A stretch of 64,000 nucleotides of DNA. Source: Rhizomys pruinosus. Taxonomy: Eukaryota > Chordata > Mammalia > Rodentia > Spalacidae. The stretch is taken from positions 763,443 to 827,442 of the forward strand of contig VZQC01000565.1 of the NCBI GenBank assembly GCA_009823505.1, in the 5' to 3' direction. Shown here one piece after another: positions 1 through 12,421 of the stretch; position 1 is the first letter of the stretch, and every line of letters begins with the position of its first letter. Below the pieces are notes generated by a model that ran no database searches, was not told the origin of the DNA, and saw nothing but the letters and a program-made list of their open reading frames with translations. The translations under genes and the position numbers were made by a program.

Positions 1-92
1 GCCAGCCTGGTCTACAGAGTGAGTTCCAGAACAGCTGGGGCTACAGGGAGACCCTGTCTCGAAAAGACAAAAAAAAAAAAAAAAAAAAAAAA
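1..92 (+). repeat. B1 SINE, 3' part, cut by window edge
   Basis: Starts at GCCAGCCTGGTCTACAGAGTG, the second half of the B1 consensus, ends GTCTCGAAAAGAC, then a poly-A of about 24. Confidence 0.9.
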
Positions 93-918
93 ATTCCTAT
101 CCCACACAACTCAAAACAATCTATGGATTCAATGAAATGGCTATAAAAATTCCAATGACATTTTTTACAGAAAGAGAAAAAAGTGCTAAAATTGGTATGG
201 ATTTACAAAAGGCTGCAAATATCTAAACCATTTTTAACTAAGGAAAAAAAAGGACAAAGTGACAAATATCCTAATTTTAAAATGTACAAGAAGGCCATAG
301 AATCAAAACAGCATGATACTAACAACAAACAAACATCACAGATCCAGAATAGGTAGTCTAGAAATAAAATTAATGCATTAATAGTCCACTGGCTTTTCAA
401 ACAAGGAGACTGGGACATACAGGGCAAAAGAGTAGTCAATTCAATAAAATGTGTTAAAAGTGATTGCCATATGTAAAAGGAATAACACAGAATCTTCTGT
501 CATAACATTTTGTATACAAAGTCAACTTAAAAAAAATCAAAGTTTAATTGAAATACCTGGAAGTATAAAACCACTACTTGAGAGCATAGGGGAAAGCTTT
601 TTGATTTTAGTCATCTTTTTTTTTTTTCCTTCACTTCTAGTCATTTTTCTTTAATAAGATCCTCAAAGCATATACAGTAAAAACAAGCCTAGATGAATGG
701 GATTACACTAAACAAAACATTTCTACATTAAGCATTTCTAGGAAAAAAAATGCAAAGATGAAAAGACAGTCCTAGAATGGGAGAAAATATTTCAAACAAT
801 AAATCTGAAAGGGGTTGTACAAAATATGCAAGGGATTCTGACCACTCAGTAGCAAGAAGACAGCTGGTTTAGATTAGGAGAAAGGCTTAGATAGACATTT
901 TTCAAATGACAATATACA
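93..918 (+). repeat. old L1 ORF2 3' region, part 1
   Basis: Matches the end of mammalian L1 ORF2 in sense (ATCTATGGATTCAATG, AAAATTCCAATGACATTTTTTACAG, GGAGAAAATATTTC, GACATTTTTCAAATGACAATATAC) with many stops. It is interrupted by two B2s and resumes at 1375. Confidence 0.8.
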
Positions 919-1141
919 GGGACTGAAGAGACAGCTCACCAGTTAAGAACACTGGCTGCTCTTGAGGGTCTGGATACTAGCACTCACATAATGGCTAATC
1001 ACCACCAGCAACTTCAGTTCCAGGTAATTAGATGCTTTCTTCTGGTTTCCATGGCCACTGCACAACACAGGTACACTTACATACATGCAGGTAAAACACA
1101 CACACACACATACACAGCATAATAAATAAATAATAATGATT
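919..1141 (+). repeat. B2 SINE
   Basis: tRNA-like head (GACTGAAGAGACAGCTCACCAGTTAAGAACACTGGC) through the B2 body to an (AATA) tail. Diverged, and inserted into the L1. Confidence 0.85.
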
Positions 1142-1149
1142 TTTTTAAT

Positions 1150-1374
1150 TAAAAATTTTTTATTTATCATTTTTTATGTGTAGAGTGTACTGTCTGCACG
1201 TAGGTTGGTGCACCCGTGTTGTGCAATGCCGCAGAGGTCAGAAGAAGGTGCCAGATTCCCCTGGAACTGGAGTTAAAGATGGTTCTTAGCAGCCATGTGG
1301 GTGCTGGGAATCGAACCCTGGTCCTCTGCAAGAGCAGTTGGTGCTCTTAACCGCTGAGCCATCTCTCTAGCCCC
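1150..1374 (-). repeat. B2 SINE, tail-to-tail with its neighbour
   Basis: Reverse complement of the B2 head (GGGGCTAGAGAGATGGCTCAGCGG) at the right end, and an A/T-rich tail at the left. It lacks the internal duplication seen in the youngest copies. With 919-1141 it forms an inverted repeat with a spacer of under 10 bp. Confidence 0.9.
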
Positions 1375-1945
1375 AATAAGAACGATTTTTGAAGCATACA
1401 AATGACCAATGCTCTTCATCAAGGAAATGCAAACTAAAATCAGAATGTGATATTACCTGAAACTTGTTCAATGGCTATTACCAAAAAGGTAACAAGAACC
1501 CATTAGGATGTAGTGAACACATGCACACTGACTTTGAGTATAAAATTTAATACACCACTATGAAAAACAGTATGAAAACTTAAACTCTTAAAATTGAATG
1601 ACTGTATCACCCAATATCCCCATGCTGGGTAGTCTCAAAGGCATGGAAATGAGCATGATGAGATCGGTGCACTCCAGGTTCACCCTCTCCCAGGTTCATC
1701 ACATATTTTCTTGGGCAAAGGGTAGAATCAATACAGATGACCATCAGCATGTACGTAAAGAGAATGTGGTGGGTATGAACAATGGAATACTATACAGGCT
1801 TGAAACTAACATCTTACTATTTAAAACAGCACTGATGAACATAAGGGACATCATGTCAAGTTTAAAAAGCCAAGCACAGAGAAAGGGAGATGGCATAATC
1901 AGTGACATGAGCCATCACTTGAGCTCACTAATAATAGAATCAAAG
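1375..1945 (+). repeat. old L1 ORF2 3' region, part 2
   Basis: Continues the L1 of 93-918: AAGGAAATGCAAACTAAAATCA, then a region matching the ORF2 C-terminus (ACAATGGAATACTATACAGGC). Confidence 0.75.
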
Positions 1946-1949
1946 TTCA

Positions 1950-2181
1950 GGGCTGGAGAGATGGCTCAGCTGTCAAGAGGGCCAACTGCTTTTGCAGAGG
2001 ACCCAGGTTTGATTCCCAGCACCCACATGGCGGCTAAGAACCATCTTTAACTCCAGTTCCAGGGGAATCCAATGCCCTCTTCTGACCTCTGCGGCATTGC
2101 ACAACATGGGTGTACCAACCTACATGCAGACAGTACACTCACACACATAAAAAATAAATAAATAAACACAATTTTAAAAAG
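1950..2181 (+). repeat. B2 SINE
   Basis: GGGCTGGAGAGATGGCTCAG head, GCGGCATTGCACAACATGGG body, AATAAATAAATAAA tail. Flanked by a short TSD, AAAGTTCA (1942-1949 and 2178-2185). Confidence 0.92.
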
Positions 2182-2190
2182 TTCATTAAT

Positions 2191-2405
2191 GGGAGTTACA
2201 GAGATAGCACAACAGTGAAGAGCTTTCAGTGCTATTGCAGAGGGCCAGGTTCAGTTCCCAGCACCAACATGGCAGATCATAAGCAGATGAAACTCCAAAT
2301 TCAGGGAATCTGACCCTCCACTTCTGGCCTCCGCAGACACAAAGTATGTCAGTGGTACACATACATACATACGTGACGACACTCATAAATGCACACAATT
2401 TTTGA
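2191..2405 (+). repeat. B2 SINE, diverged
   Basis: GGGAGTTACAGAGATAGCAC head, CAGTTCCCAGCACCAACATGGCAG middle, ACATACATACATACG 3' part. Confidence 0.8.
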
Positions 2406-2512
2406 AGAAGTTTCATGACAGAGAGTTGTCAGTCAGAACATGCAAAACTTCAGCTAGAATAGAAAAATAACTTCAAGTCGACAACTGTAAGTTTATGACA
2501 ATGTATGTTTCC

Positions 2513-2738
2513 GGGGCTGGAGAGATGGCCTAGTGGTTAAGAGAGCCGACTGCTCTTGCAGAGGACCCAAGTTCAATCCCCAGCACCCACATGGCGGCTA
2601 AGAACCGTCTTTGACTCCAGTTCCAGGGGAATCCGACGCTCTCTTCTGACCTCCACGGCATTGCACAACACAGGAGCACAAACCTACATGCAGAGAGCAC
2701 ATCCATACACATAAAAAAAAAATAAAATTTTTAAAAAA
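2513..2738 (+). repeat. B2 SINE
   Basis: Near-consensus head and body, including CATGGCGGCTAAGAACCGTC and the ACATAAAAAAAAAATAAAATTTTT tail. No internal duplication. Confidence 0.92.
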
Positions 2739-4165
2739 GTTCTACCTTAAAAAAAATAATGTTTCAAGTATCCACAGCAAAAAAATTATCAGTATATGAG
2801 ATAATTCATTTGTTAATTAGATCAATTTAGTAAATACATAATGTTCATCCATTTAAAACTTCCAGATAGATACATAGACAGACAGAGAGACAGATGGATG
2901 GGTGGGTGCATATAGAAACACATATACTTTTTGTCAATTTAAATACCAAAATTTAAAGAAAAATAAACTGACTGTGAAGTTAAGAGATACTTTATGTCAG
3001 GATATCATTAGAACTCCATTATTGCCAAAATCAGGAGATTGTTGAAACAATGCAAAAATGATCTTCCAAGTGGAAATCTGCTTATAAAAAGAAGCAGAGT
3101 AACAGCTTGAAGGTAAAAATGCAGCCACTTCAGTGATTTCATAAGTAAATTGACATCTGAATGAATGGTCATTGAATGCTAACTGAGAGGTTTTAGACTT
3201 GTGTTTCTTGGACCACTGAGAAGAAATGGAGATACAGGATAAAACTACTTTAAATAAAACAGCATAATTAAGTTGTCTGTATAAACAGGAATAAGGTGCC
3301 TATTAATAAGATTGATCGAATAGGTTGGGAAGGAAAGGCTGGTACAATGGTCAAGAACATAGTGAAGGAACAAAAAGTAAGACTAAGGTGCTGGGATTCA
3401 AGATGGCAAAGAGAAGATTTTATAAAATATGAATCAATGTTCACCTGCACTCTCACAATGAATAAATTGGTTTTGTAGTTTCACAATGCTAGTGTCCCAC
3501 AAAGCTAAGTGGAGGGCATTTCCTTAGAGATAAGTAGGAAATTATATATCATTACCACAATTAGTGTAGCACGTGAATACCTCTCAAGGATGCCAACTCC
3601 CTATGGGAACCTCCTATGAGAACAATATAGGATGCACAGAAAAAGGAGAGAAGCTTTATTCTTGTTTTATTATGAGATATTTTTAAAGACAAAAATATTG
3701 TATACTAAAAATGTCCAGTGAAATGTTTTGCAAAAGTAATAAATGAATGCATGAGAATGGTTAAAACATACACTAAATGTATAAAAATTATTAACATATA
3801 TAAACAGAAGGATTAAATAATATCTAACTGAAAAAGGTCATAAATACATATTCGTTAATCAAAAATTTTACTGGCTGATTATTAAGTATAAAACTGAATA
3901 TGAATCCCTCAATATACAATAGTCTCTCATACAATAGTTCACCCGATCTTCCAGTCATTGTTTTCTATCTCTTGCAATTTGTTAATATTACATCAACTGC
4001 ACTACACCATTCCACTTACTGAACAGAACTCGATTTTGTTCTGTGCACTAGAAATGTCTTGCTGACAGCAGAACCTCTTGGAAATTTATTTTTCCGGTCT
4101 AAAATTCAAATATCCTTTTCCCCAAGTTTAAACATCTGACAACATTGTTTTTAAATCCCTTCATA
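2739..4165. other. AT-rich intronic DNA, no recognised gene or repeat
   Basis: I see only a short GATA/GACA-like simple tract at about 2867-2912 (AGATAGATACATAGACAGAC, then GATGGATGGGTGGGT). Open frames are short and unlike known proteins. Confidence 0.6.
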
Positions 4166-4350
4166 AGGAGTTAAAAAGATGGCTCAGTAATTAAAAATAC
4201 ATACTGCAACCCCGATGGCACATGTGTTTAATTTCAGAACTCTGGAGGTAGAGTCAGGGGAATCTCTGTGAGATCTAGGCCAGCCCGGTTTACATAGCAA
4301 GTTCCAGGACAACTGGCTCTAGATAGAAGGAGAACCTGACTCAAAAGGGC
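4166..4350 (+). repeat. B4-like composite SINE (tRNA head + B1 body)
   Basis: A short B2/ID-like head (GATGGCTCAGTAATTAAAAATAC) runs straight into a B1-like body (CCAGCCCGGTTTACATAGCAAG). It could also be a B1 inserted in a B2 fragment. Confidence 0.6.
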
Positions 4351-4351
4351 A

Positions 4352-4556
4352 GGGGCCTGGAGAGATGACTCAGCATTTAAGAGCACTTGCTAGTCTTACA
4401 GAGGATCCAGGTTCAGTTCTCAGCATCCACATGGAAGCTAACAACTCCAGTTCCAGGGGATCCAACATCCTCTTCTGGTCTCTGCATGAATGTGGTACAT
4501 TTACATGTATGCAGGCAAACTAGTCATACACATGATTTAATCTTTTTAAAAAAAAA
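4352..4556 (+). repeat. B2 SINE
   Basis: CCTGGAGAGATGACTCAGCATTTAAGAGC head and AACTCCAGTTCCAGGGGATCC body, ending in an A-rich tail. Confidence 0.85.
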
Positions 4557-4568
4557 ATGAGGAAAAAA

Positions 4569-4735
4569 TGCTGTAGAGATGGTTCACTGGTTAAGATCAC
4601 TGGCTATTCTTACAGAAGACCCAGATTCAGTTCCAGGAATCCACATGGCAGCTAACAACCATCTATAACTCCAGCTTCAAGTCCAACACTCTCTTTTGGA
4701 CTCCATTGGGGGGGGAAGGGGAAGGAGAGGGACAA
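4569..4735 (+). repeat. B2 SINE, 3' end replaced by G-rich tract
   Basis: Head GTAGAGATGGTTCACTGGTTAAG and body to CTTTTGGACTCC, then a G/A-rich low-complexity stretch. Confidence 0.75.
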
Positions 4736-4738
4736 CAG

Positions 4739-4922
4739 GGTACATACTGCTCTTTCAGAAGAGCAAAGTTTGGTTCCCAGAACTAATAGTGAGTGGCTTC
4801 AAACCACTTATAACTCCAGGTCCAGGGGTCTGATGCTTCTGCAGGCACCTGCATTCATGTACACATACCCACAGACATATACTCATATACCACCATTTTT
4901 GAAAAGAAAATAAATATTTTTT
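4739..4922 (+). repeat. B2 SINE, head truncated
   Basis: Begins within the tRNA-like part (TACTGCTCTTTCAGAAGAGC) and continues through AACTCCAGGTCCAGGGG to the AAAATAAATA tail. Confidence 0.75.
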
Positions 4923-5413
4923 AAATCCTTTCATGACATCTCAGACTTTCTTTATAATTTTACAAATCAATAAATACTAATTAATAACTGATAATTAATT
5001 ATTGGAATTCATCAAGAAATGCAAGAAGGTGGGGCCTGAGAGTGAATATACTTTACTACCTACCAGAAGATCTGCTCCTTGTGTCATAAGCAATTATTAC
5101 AGGAGCGTGTTCTTTCAAGGAAAGCTATAAAAAACAAAAACAAGCACACAGGCCAATACAAAATATAAAATAAACCCTGAGGGAGCCATGCTTTGTGATG
5201 GCCTCTGAATCCAGAAGTAAGAAAGATAAGAAATTAGCAAAGAACTTTCAGGAAGAATATAGAACTTCCCAGAAATGCTGGTAGATTTTGTATGTTGTTT
5301 GCTATCAGGATATCAAGGAGCATCAATAGAACTGATCAGCACAGAGATATCTTTAACCATCCCAGCAGCAAACCCTTCCTCCAGTTATGTTAACACTATG
5401 CCATTAGCTTTAC
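4923..5413. other. intronic DNA, nothing recognised
   Basis: AT-rich, with no repeat or coding signal that I can support. Confidence 0.55.
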
Positions 5414-5560
5414 TTTTTTTAATTTTTGAGACAGGGTCTCCCTTTAGTCCAGCTGGCCTGGAGCATGCTCTGTAGACCAGGATGGCCTTGAACTCATAGA
5501 GATCTGCCTGCCTCTGCCTCCTGACTGCTGGGATTAAAGGTGTGCAGCACCATGCCTGAA
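5414..5560 (-). repeat. B1 SINE
   Basis: TTTTTGAGACAGGGTCTCCC through CTGGGATTAAAGGTGTGCAGCACCATGCC. Flanked by AGCTTTAC (5406-5413 and 5561-5568) as TSD. Confidence 0.92.
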
Positions 5561-6052
5561 AGCTTTACATTTTAATTTCCATGGTTGTGACCTTCTACAT
5601 AGTTCTTAGCAGTGTAATACTAGAGCAGAGTCTTGAAATGTATTGCTCAGCCAAGACCCAATACTAATCTCTGTCTACATTTTCCATAAAGTGTTTTGTT
5701 TATGCTGCATAGTAAGACATTTTTCTTCCTTCTGAAGGCTCTAACTAAGCAGAAGCTAATAGCACGTTAGGCAACCCTTGCTACAGAGACACTTTGCCTG
5801 TAATACAAAGATAAATTTCATAGCCTGAGTTCAAAGGAGCAGAAGTAGAGAGTTGTAATGTGTCATTGTGTCTTCTTGTGATTTTCCATCCAAGATTAAG
5901 GATGAGGAAGAAATCAGAGAGGCATCAAGTCACTATTACAGCTAAATTCCTAACAAGTTTCCATCCTTTCTCTAATATTTCCAATAAGAGTTCCACTTTC
6001 CCTTATTTTTCTATGATATTTGTTTCATATTTATCTTTCTAGATTGATTTAA
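5561..6052. other. intronic DNA, nothing recognised
   Basis: No repeat or coding signal. The open frame at 5860-6042 has no recognisable features. Confidence 0.5.
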
Positions 6053-6208
6053 TTTTTTTTTTTGTCTTTTTGAGTCAGGGTCTCCCTGTGGCCCCAGCTG
6101 TCCTGGAACTCACTCTGTATAGACCAGGCTGGCCTTGAACTCACAAAGATCCACCTGCCTCTGCCTCCCAAGTGCTAGGATTAAAGGCGTGCGCCACCAT
6201 GCCCGGCA
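6053..6208 (-). repeat. B1 SINE, full length
   Basis: Poly-T, TTTTTGAGTCAGGGTCTCCC through GGCGTGCGCCACCATGCCCGGC. Flanked by ATTGATTT (6043-6050 and 6209-6216). Confidence 0.93.
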
Positions 6209-6317
6209 ATTGATTTGATTTTTATAGTCAGTTATATATTTAAACTGACTTCTCTTCAAGTTATTAGATTGCTTTTGATGACATTATTTCTTATATTAAC
6301 ACTCTATTTTTGCTGGA

Positions 6318-6692
6318 TAGCTTTTAACACACCTGAATAGAGGGAACCTAATTCCCTCCAATGGATTGGCCTGTGGCCTTAACTGTGGGGCATTTTCTTG
6401 ACTATTGAGTGGTGTGGGAGGGCACAGCCCACTGTGGTCCATGCCACCCCTCAGCAGGGAGTACTGTATTATATAAGAATGCAGGCTAGCCAGTGGCCAG
6501 TAAGGAACAGGGCCAAAGGAACAAGCCAGAAAGCAGTGTTTCCCTGTGATCTGTGCTCCAGATTCCTACCCTGAGTTCCTACCTTGGTATTCCTTGATAA
6601 TACCAAAGAACAGTGCTATAGCTAAATAAATCTTTACTCCCTGAGTTGGATTTGGTAAGTGTTTTATCACAGCAGTAGAGGATAATCAGGAC
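6318..6692 (-). repeat. URR1-like rodent DNA repeat (hAT-Charlie type)
   Basis: Reads like the reverse complement of the rodent repeat with GCACAGCCCACTGTGG, GCCACCCCTCAGCAGG and, at the right end, TTTATCACAGCAGTAGAGGATAATCAGGACT. The URR1 name is from memory. Confidence 0.6.
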
Positions 6693-7195
6693 TCTTTTAA
6701 TTCTGGACTTTATATTGTTTCATTAATACCTATTTTGAACAAAACACTTTACTGCTAAAAATTTAACAGTTGTCCATTTCTATCTGCTTTTTTCAAAGTA
6801 AACACCTCATCTCAAAATTATTCTATTAGTTTGATAGTGGTTTACTTCTTTATTAATAAAAATATTTAAACTTCTATTGAGATTGTGATAAAGGTATGAA
6901 TTTATCTGTCATTTTGTCCACCACATTGAAACAAAGCTGTACCTTTAAATTTGATTAAGTCTCTATTTTTATATATCCTTATTCAATTTTTACAAGCTTC
7001 TTCATGAACGATTTATTGCTACAAGTGTTACTAGTAAATTACTGAGCTCTATATTTCTGGGGGGGGGACCTAAACAAGCCCCCAAATCTTCTTTGTAATT
7101 GACAGGATAAGAAGGAAATAATACTATCAACTTCTGGGGAAGAAAAGACAACAGACTCAGGAGAGTAGACTCCCATAAAACTTGAGTAACTGGAA
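6693..7195. other. intronic DNA, nothing recognised
   Basis: AT-rich, with one run of nine G near 7060. Confidence 0.5.
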
Positions 7196-8567
7196 TTCAT
7201 GCTCATCCCAGAGAGAAAATTCAAAGACCAATATTCCTATCTGCTGGAAATTGCTATCAAAACTATAACAGAATGCCCTGAAATACATACACATATCTAT
7301 AGTCATGTAACATTCAACAGGTGTCAAGATGGCACAATTGAAGAAGAAACAGGGTCTTCAATAAATACTGTTGGGAAGACTAGATGCCCACCCACAAAAA
7401 AATGAAAATGGACCCTTATCCTTCAGCACAAGGGCCATCAACCTGAAATTGATACAAGGTACAAATATGAGACCTGAAATGATACAACTACCAAAGAAAC
7501 ATGCAGGAAAACACCAACATTGGCCTTGGCAATGATTTTTCAATATCATAGGAAACAGCCTACAAAAGCAAAAGTTAATGGGAGTTCTTCAAACAGAAAT
7601 CAGCACAACATAGATGGAAACACAGCCTAGAGATGTAGAAAAAAACTGCAGAACACATATTCATTAACTGGCCATTATCCAAAATTTATAAAGAATTTTC
7701 ACAACTCAGTAAGAGAAAAACAAATAGAATCTTAGAGATTTTTTCCGAACAGAGCATAAAACTGATCAAAGTCATATATATTGGATCTCCACATAATTAA
7801 TCACCAGGAGAGTGAAAATTAAAATCATTCTGTGATTATCCCCTTACATAAGGGTGGCTATTATCAAAGGATGAGAAGTAAATGCTGATCACAATGTGAG
7901 AAAAAGGAATCCTAGCAGAGTGCAGAGGAGAATGCAGATTGGTAGAGCCATTTTAGCAAACAGAGTGGAGGAGGTTCCTAAAAAAAACTAAAAATAGAGC
8001 CACCAGCAGTCATTGTTCTGACTGTGTACCCAAGGGTCGTAAACTCATGGCTGCATTTCCATGTTCATTATAGTACTATTCATAGTAGCCAAGTGGAAAG
8101 AACCCAACAGTCCATCTGCAGATGAATGTATAAAGAAAATGTAGTGAACAAGCAAGACATAGGGGAAGGGATGTGAGCATCTGTGTATGTATCTTTGTGT
8201 GTGTGTGTCTGTGTTTCTGTATATACACATGAGAAAATTATTCAGTGTTTTCAAAGGATAACCTGCCCTCTGCAATACTACAGATGCATGGAGAAGACTC
8301 TACTCAAGTGAAATAAGGACACAGAACAATACTACATGATCTCACATATGTGTAGCATATGCCAGGCAGACAAACAGGGACAGGGAATGCAAAGGTCGAG
8401 AGAATAAAACAATAACAACCAGAGGTGGTAGAGAAAGGAGGTGGGGAAAGTAAATAAGAAAATGGATGGGGGCCGAAAGCCACGAAACGACAAGCATGTA
8501 GAATGACACATTTAGAGACAGGACGAATGTCATGAGTACTGAAATTAATAAAATTGTATTAGGCATT
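7196..8567 (+). repeat. old L1, ORF2 3' end and 3'UTR
   Basis: Sense L1: AAGGGCCATCAACCTGAAATTG region, GGCCATTATCCAAAATTTATAAAG, ACTATTCATAGTAGCCAAG, AACCCAACAGTCCATC, CTCACATATGTGTAGCATATG. A (TG)n tract at about 8196-8210 interrupts it. No intact frame. Confidence 0.8.
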
Positions 8568-9072
8568 CTTGTTAAACAGGCAGGTTTTTGTTGTCACTAT
8601 CAAATACAAAATGTAATTGTGAGATTACAGACATATTAATCGGCTTCACCAGAGTGAAACCTGAACGGTTTGAATACATGCTATAACATAATGACACGAA
8701 ACTCGAATACACCAAATAAATTTATTTTAAGAAGTAAGACATCCCACTCTTCCATCTTGAATGGAAATATCTTCCAAAGTATGGGGTATAAAAATCTCAA
8801 AGGTTTGAAACATAAATTAAAAAAAATGAATAATCCATAGTATTTCTTTAGTATAATTTTCTTTAATAAAAGTAGCACAATAATTTCCATTATACAACTA
8901 TTAGAGGTGAAAGATCCCAGTAGAAATTGGTGAAAATTTATAGTGAAGTTGACAGAAAACACACAAGGAGAATTTTGCTTATAGGAAGGAAGTTCTAACC
9001 AATAAATTATCTCCACTGAATTTTTAACGAAGCAAGAAAAATTAGGGCATTGATTCCTATTAAAAGCAATCG
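8568..9072. other. intronic DNA, nothing recognised
   Basis: The 133-codon minus-strand open frame (8681-9082) runs through AT-rich DNA and part of a B1; it resembles no protein I know. Confidence 0.5.
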
Positions 9073-9238
9073 AGCCAGGCATGGTTGTTGATGGTCCAGC
9101 ACTCAGGAGGCAGAAGCAGGCAGAACTCTATGAGTTCAAGGAAACTCTGTTCTATATAGAGGATTCCAGGACAGCAAAGGCTATATAGTGAGATCCTGTC
9201 AATCCCCACCACCCCCTGCCAAAAAAAAAAAAAAAAAG
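9073..9238 (+). repeat. B1 SINE, diverged
   Basis: GCCAGGCATGGTTGTTGATGG through GAGATCCTGTCAATCC and a poly-A of 17. Confidence 0.85.
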
Positions 9239-9245
9239 GTAGAGG

Positions 9246-9455
9246 AGGTTGGAGATGTGGCTCAGCGGTTGAAACCACAGACTGCTCTTCCTGAGTGCCT
9301 GAGTTTGGTTCCCAATACCTACATGGCAGCTAATAACCATCCCCAACTCCAGTCCAACTAGATCTGATGTCCATTTCTACCCTCCACAGGCATTACTCGA
9401 CAAAGGTGCACTAACATGCATGCAGCCAATACACTTATATGCATAAAATACAAAT
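9246..9455 (+). repeat. B2 SINE, diverged
   Basis: GTTGGAGATGTGGCTCAGCGGTTG head, CCAACTCCAGTCCAACTAG middle, CATGCATGCAGCCAATACAC 3' part. Confidence 0.82.
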
Positions 9456-9589
9456 AATATTCTTAATTTATACTCTGAATCACTAATGATTGGAGAGAGG
9501 CAATTCAAACCTCAGGAATCTCTTCACCTGAGTAATATGGGATTTAAAAGGAAAAAAGACAGCCAGCAATGACAACAACATGTAAGAAA

Positions 9590-10010
9590 AGGAAATAGCT
9601 CATGCTGTGGTTGAATGTATAAATAAGTACACCACTAAAGAAATGGACAATTCTCAATTAAAAACAAAGTGATCCAGCCATCTCACCAGCTCTATATCCA
9701 AAGGAATAGAGTCACTATGTTAAAGAGGCATCTGAAGTCCTATGCTTACTCAAGCACTATTCATAATATTCAAGATATAGAAACAGCCAGTGTCCATCAA
9801 CTGATCAATGAATAAAGCCTGATGATACATATACTCAGTGACACAGCATTGGGCCATAATATAGAATTAAAGTGTCATTTGTGACAACACAGGTGGAACT
9901 GGAGATCATATATTAAGTGAAATAAACTAGACATGGGAAAATGACTACCATATGACCTTTGAAATCCAGCAGCTGGCCTCTTAGGAGTTGGGAGTAAAAT
10001 CTTCATCACC
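9590..10010 (+). repeat. old L1 ORF2 3' fragment
   Basis: AGCACTATTCATAATATTCAAGATATAGAAACAGCC and GTGTCCATCAACTGATCAATG match the conserved L1 ORF2 C-terminal segment; highly decayed. Confidence 0.65.
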
Positions 10011-10730
10011 TGAGGAATAGGGAAAGTAGTTTTTCAAGGCAAGTCAACAACTCCTCAAGAAGGATCCAGGCTCCTGTTACTGACCACGTTGATGCTTATG
10101 CTATTGCGGAGTTACTCTCTATAAACAATAGAGTTGAGATCAGCCATGGTCTACCTACCATGACAGACTCCTCAAAAAGAATATCCAAGGTAATACTGAG
10201 AGCTTGTGAGACCCATGAACGGAAAGCTTAGTGCCTTGGGAATTGCTCTAGAGATGCAGCAATTCAGAAATCCTTTTCCATAGGTAGAGACCAACTCGGC
10301 TTACAAAGACGTGTATTTATGAACACAAGAGGTACTTGAAAGTTCAGAATGCAGAAATACCATTTTATTTTAGAAGTGAAAACAATATATATTTGTGGCA
10401 ATGTGAACCCAAGCTAAAAATATGACCCCGATTGTTCTGATGTTAAAACTTACTTAAAGGAGATTTTAAAAATGAGAAGCAGAGGTAGAGAGGTAACCTT
10501 TCAACACTAGGAAAAAAGTGATCCAATTATTCTGTTAGCTTACATAACCTCATATGCTTTTAATCTTTTTTCTCTGGAAAGCTGGAAAATGACAGCAACC
10601 CTGGGCTATAAAAGAAAGGGCAAGGCAATGCTAGGCCTAAGCAGGGAAGACTCCGTCCCTGTGAGAAAACTATTAGGCAGTTCTTGGAAGGAGCTGAACA
10701 TTTGGAAAAAGTGCCAGATAGAAGGTATTC

Positions 10731-10736
<6 letters not shown>
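10011..10736. other. intronic DNA, nothing recognised
   Basis: No repeat or coding signal that I can support. Confidence 0.5.

Positions 10737-10786
<50 letters not shown>
10737..10786. repeat. (TC)n microsatellite, about 25 units
   Basis: Uninterrupted TC dinucleotides. Confidence 0.97.
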
Positions 10787-10788
<2 letters not shown>

Positions 10789-11882
10789 ATTTAAGGTATG
10801 ACTTACTTCCAACCAGATGTGCCACCATCTGCCATTCTTAACAAGGGACAAAGAAATCAGGCATCACCAATAATATTGGCTTTTGGACTCCCAAAACAGG
10901 AGCTAAGTAAATATTTTATGACTTAGTCGCCCATAGGTAGTTCATGGTAATGAAACACTGAAAAATACTGTAAATGTTGTATTTGAGATTTCACAACCCT
11001 CTCAGCCAAAAGACAAACTTGCAAGATCAAGGTCTCAATCTAATACACAGAAATCCACGAGCAGCTTGTGACTTCTTCCAATGTGGGAAAAGCTCCGTTT
11101 CACACAGGATCAGTAAGAGGCAGCACAGTTTATGCACGGATAGGGAAAGATGGGGTGCTGGCCTAATCATGACAACAGAAGTTCATGAAGGTCTCCCCAG
11201 CATGGAGGACAGAAGGAACACCAATATAACAACGCACGAGATACTGATGCCTCAATCCAAGCCTTCTGGAAGATGAAGAGAGTGGAAGAAGTCATGAAGT
11301 AAGTTGGAGAAGGAGAGAAAATGCATCCCAAGGAGAAAAATATATGTACTCTGCCAAACTGTCAGTAAATCCATTCATCACCATCATTCTGGGTGGGAGA
11401 GTTTCTAGGGTGTAATTGTTGCAGAATGCAAATGTTTCTAGTCAGGGTGGATATTATTATTATTAAAAAGCCATTTTATTTTATTGTGATACATTGTGAT
11501 AGGCAAATATAGGCTTTCAATAAAGGCTTCTGAAAAAGGAAAATAATTTACTGAGACGGTGGAAGGCAAAACACATTGTATGAAGAATTAAGACTTGGGA
11601 GGCACAAACACAAAAGCTGATGCAGAAATCTCGAGAAGCAGAGCTGTCCAACACGATCAATGTTTCTTGATGCACAAAGACATTCTCGTACTTCTCAGAA
11701 AAAACTACAAACTTTAAAGCTCCACTCCCATACGTTGGAAAACAATGGAAAGGTACACTATTACTTCAGCATAGATTAGATAGTATGAAAACGAACAAAA
11801 AATATGTAAAAACATATGTAAATGAGAAAAAAACTCTCATATATATATACATATATATGAGCTAGTGCTAAGTATGATTCGG

Positions 11883-11884
<2 letters not shown>
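10787..11884. other. intronic DNA, nothing recognised
   Basis: Includes a 100-codon open frame (10974-11276) without recognisable domain, and a small AT-rich imperfect palindrome near 11837-11860 (CTCATATATATATACATATATATGAG). Confidence 0.5.

Positions 11885-11928
<44 letters not shown>
11885..11928. repeat. (TC)n microsatellite, about 22 units
   Basis: Uninterrupted TC dinucleotides, same strand sense as the array at 10737. Confidence 0.97.
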
Positions 11929-11931
<3 letters not shown>

Positions 11932-12421
11932 TTTTGAATTAGAGTGTTGCTTTTGAATTTCCATGAGGAAAAAATGTTCCTGACTAAACTCAGGGGGAAA
12001 GAATATTGCCTAGAGAGCCTTCTAGAGATTTCATATATTGCACTTCAAAAAATGACCTTAGCAATCATCACTGAAAAACAAATGACAATTGAGGCTAATT
12101 TTGTTTTAAAAATGAAATATGCAACAAAATGAGAATTTTGAAAAAAACGTTTAAAATTCAATGAAAGCACAAACGATAATCCATAAAAATATACCAATAC
12201 AAAAGTGCTTATTCACTTTGTATTTCCTTCTATCTAAAATCTATTGCTCATTTGTGGCAAGAAGAACAGGGGTCTTTCGACTTGGCTAGTTTTCCAACAC
12301 TGATTTTCTTTTAAGTTAGCTAGCAACAGGCAATTTTGATTTCTAACTACACTAAAATAAATGAATTTAACAATTTTTCATGAATCAGGGAGATATTGTT
12401 TTCCTCTTGTTTTCTTTTGTT
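11929..12421. other. intronic DNA, nothing recognised
   Basis: AT-rich, no supported feature. Confidence 0.5.
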
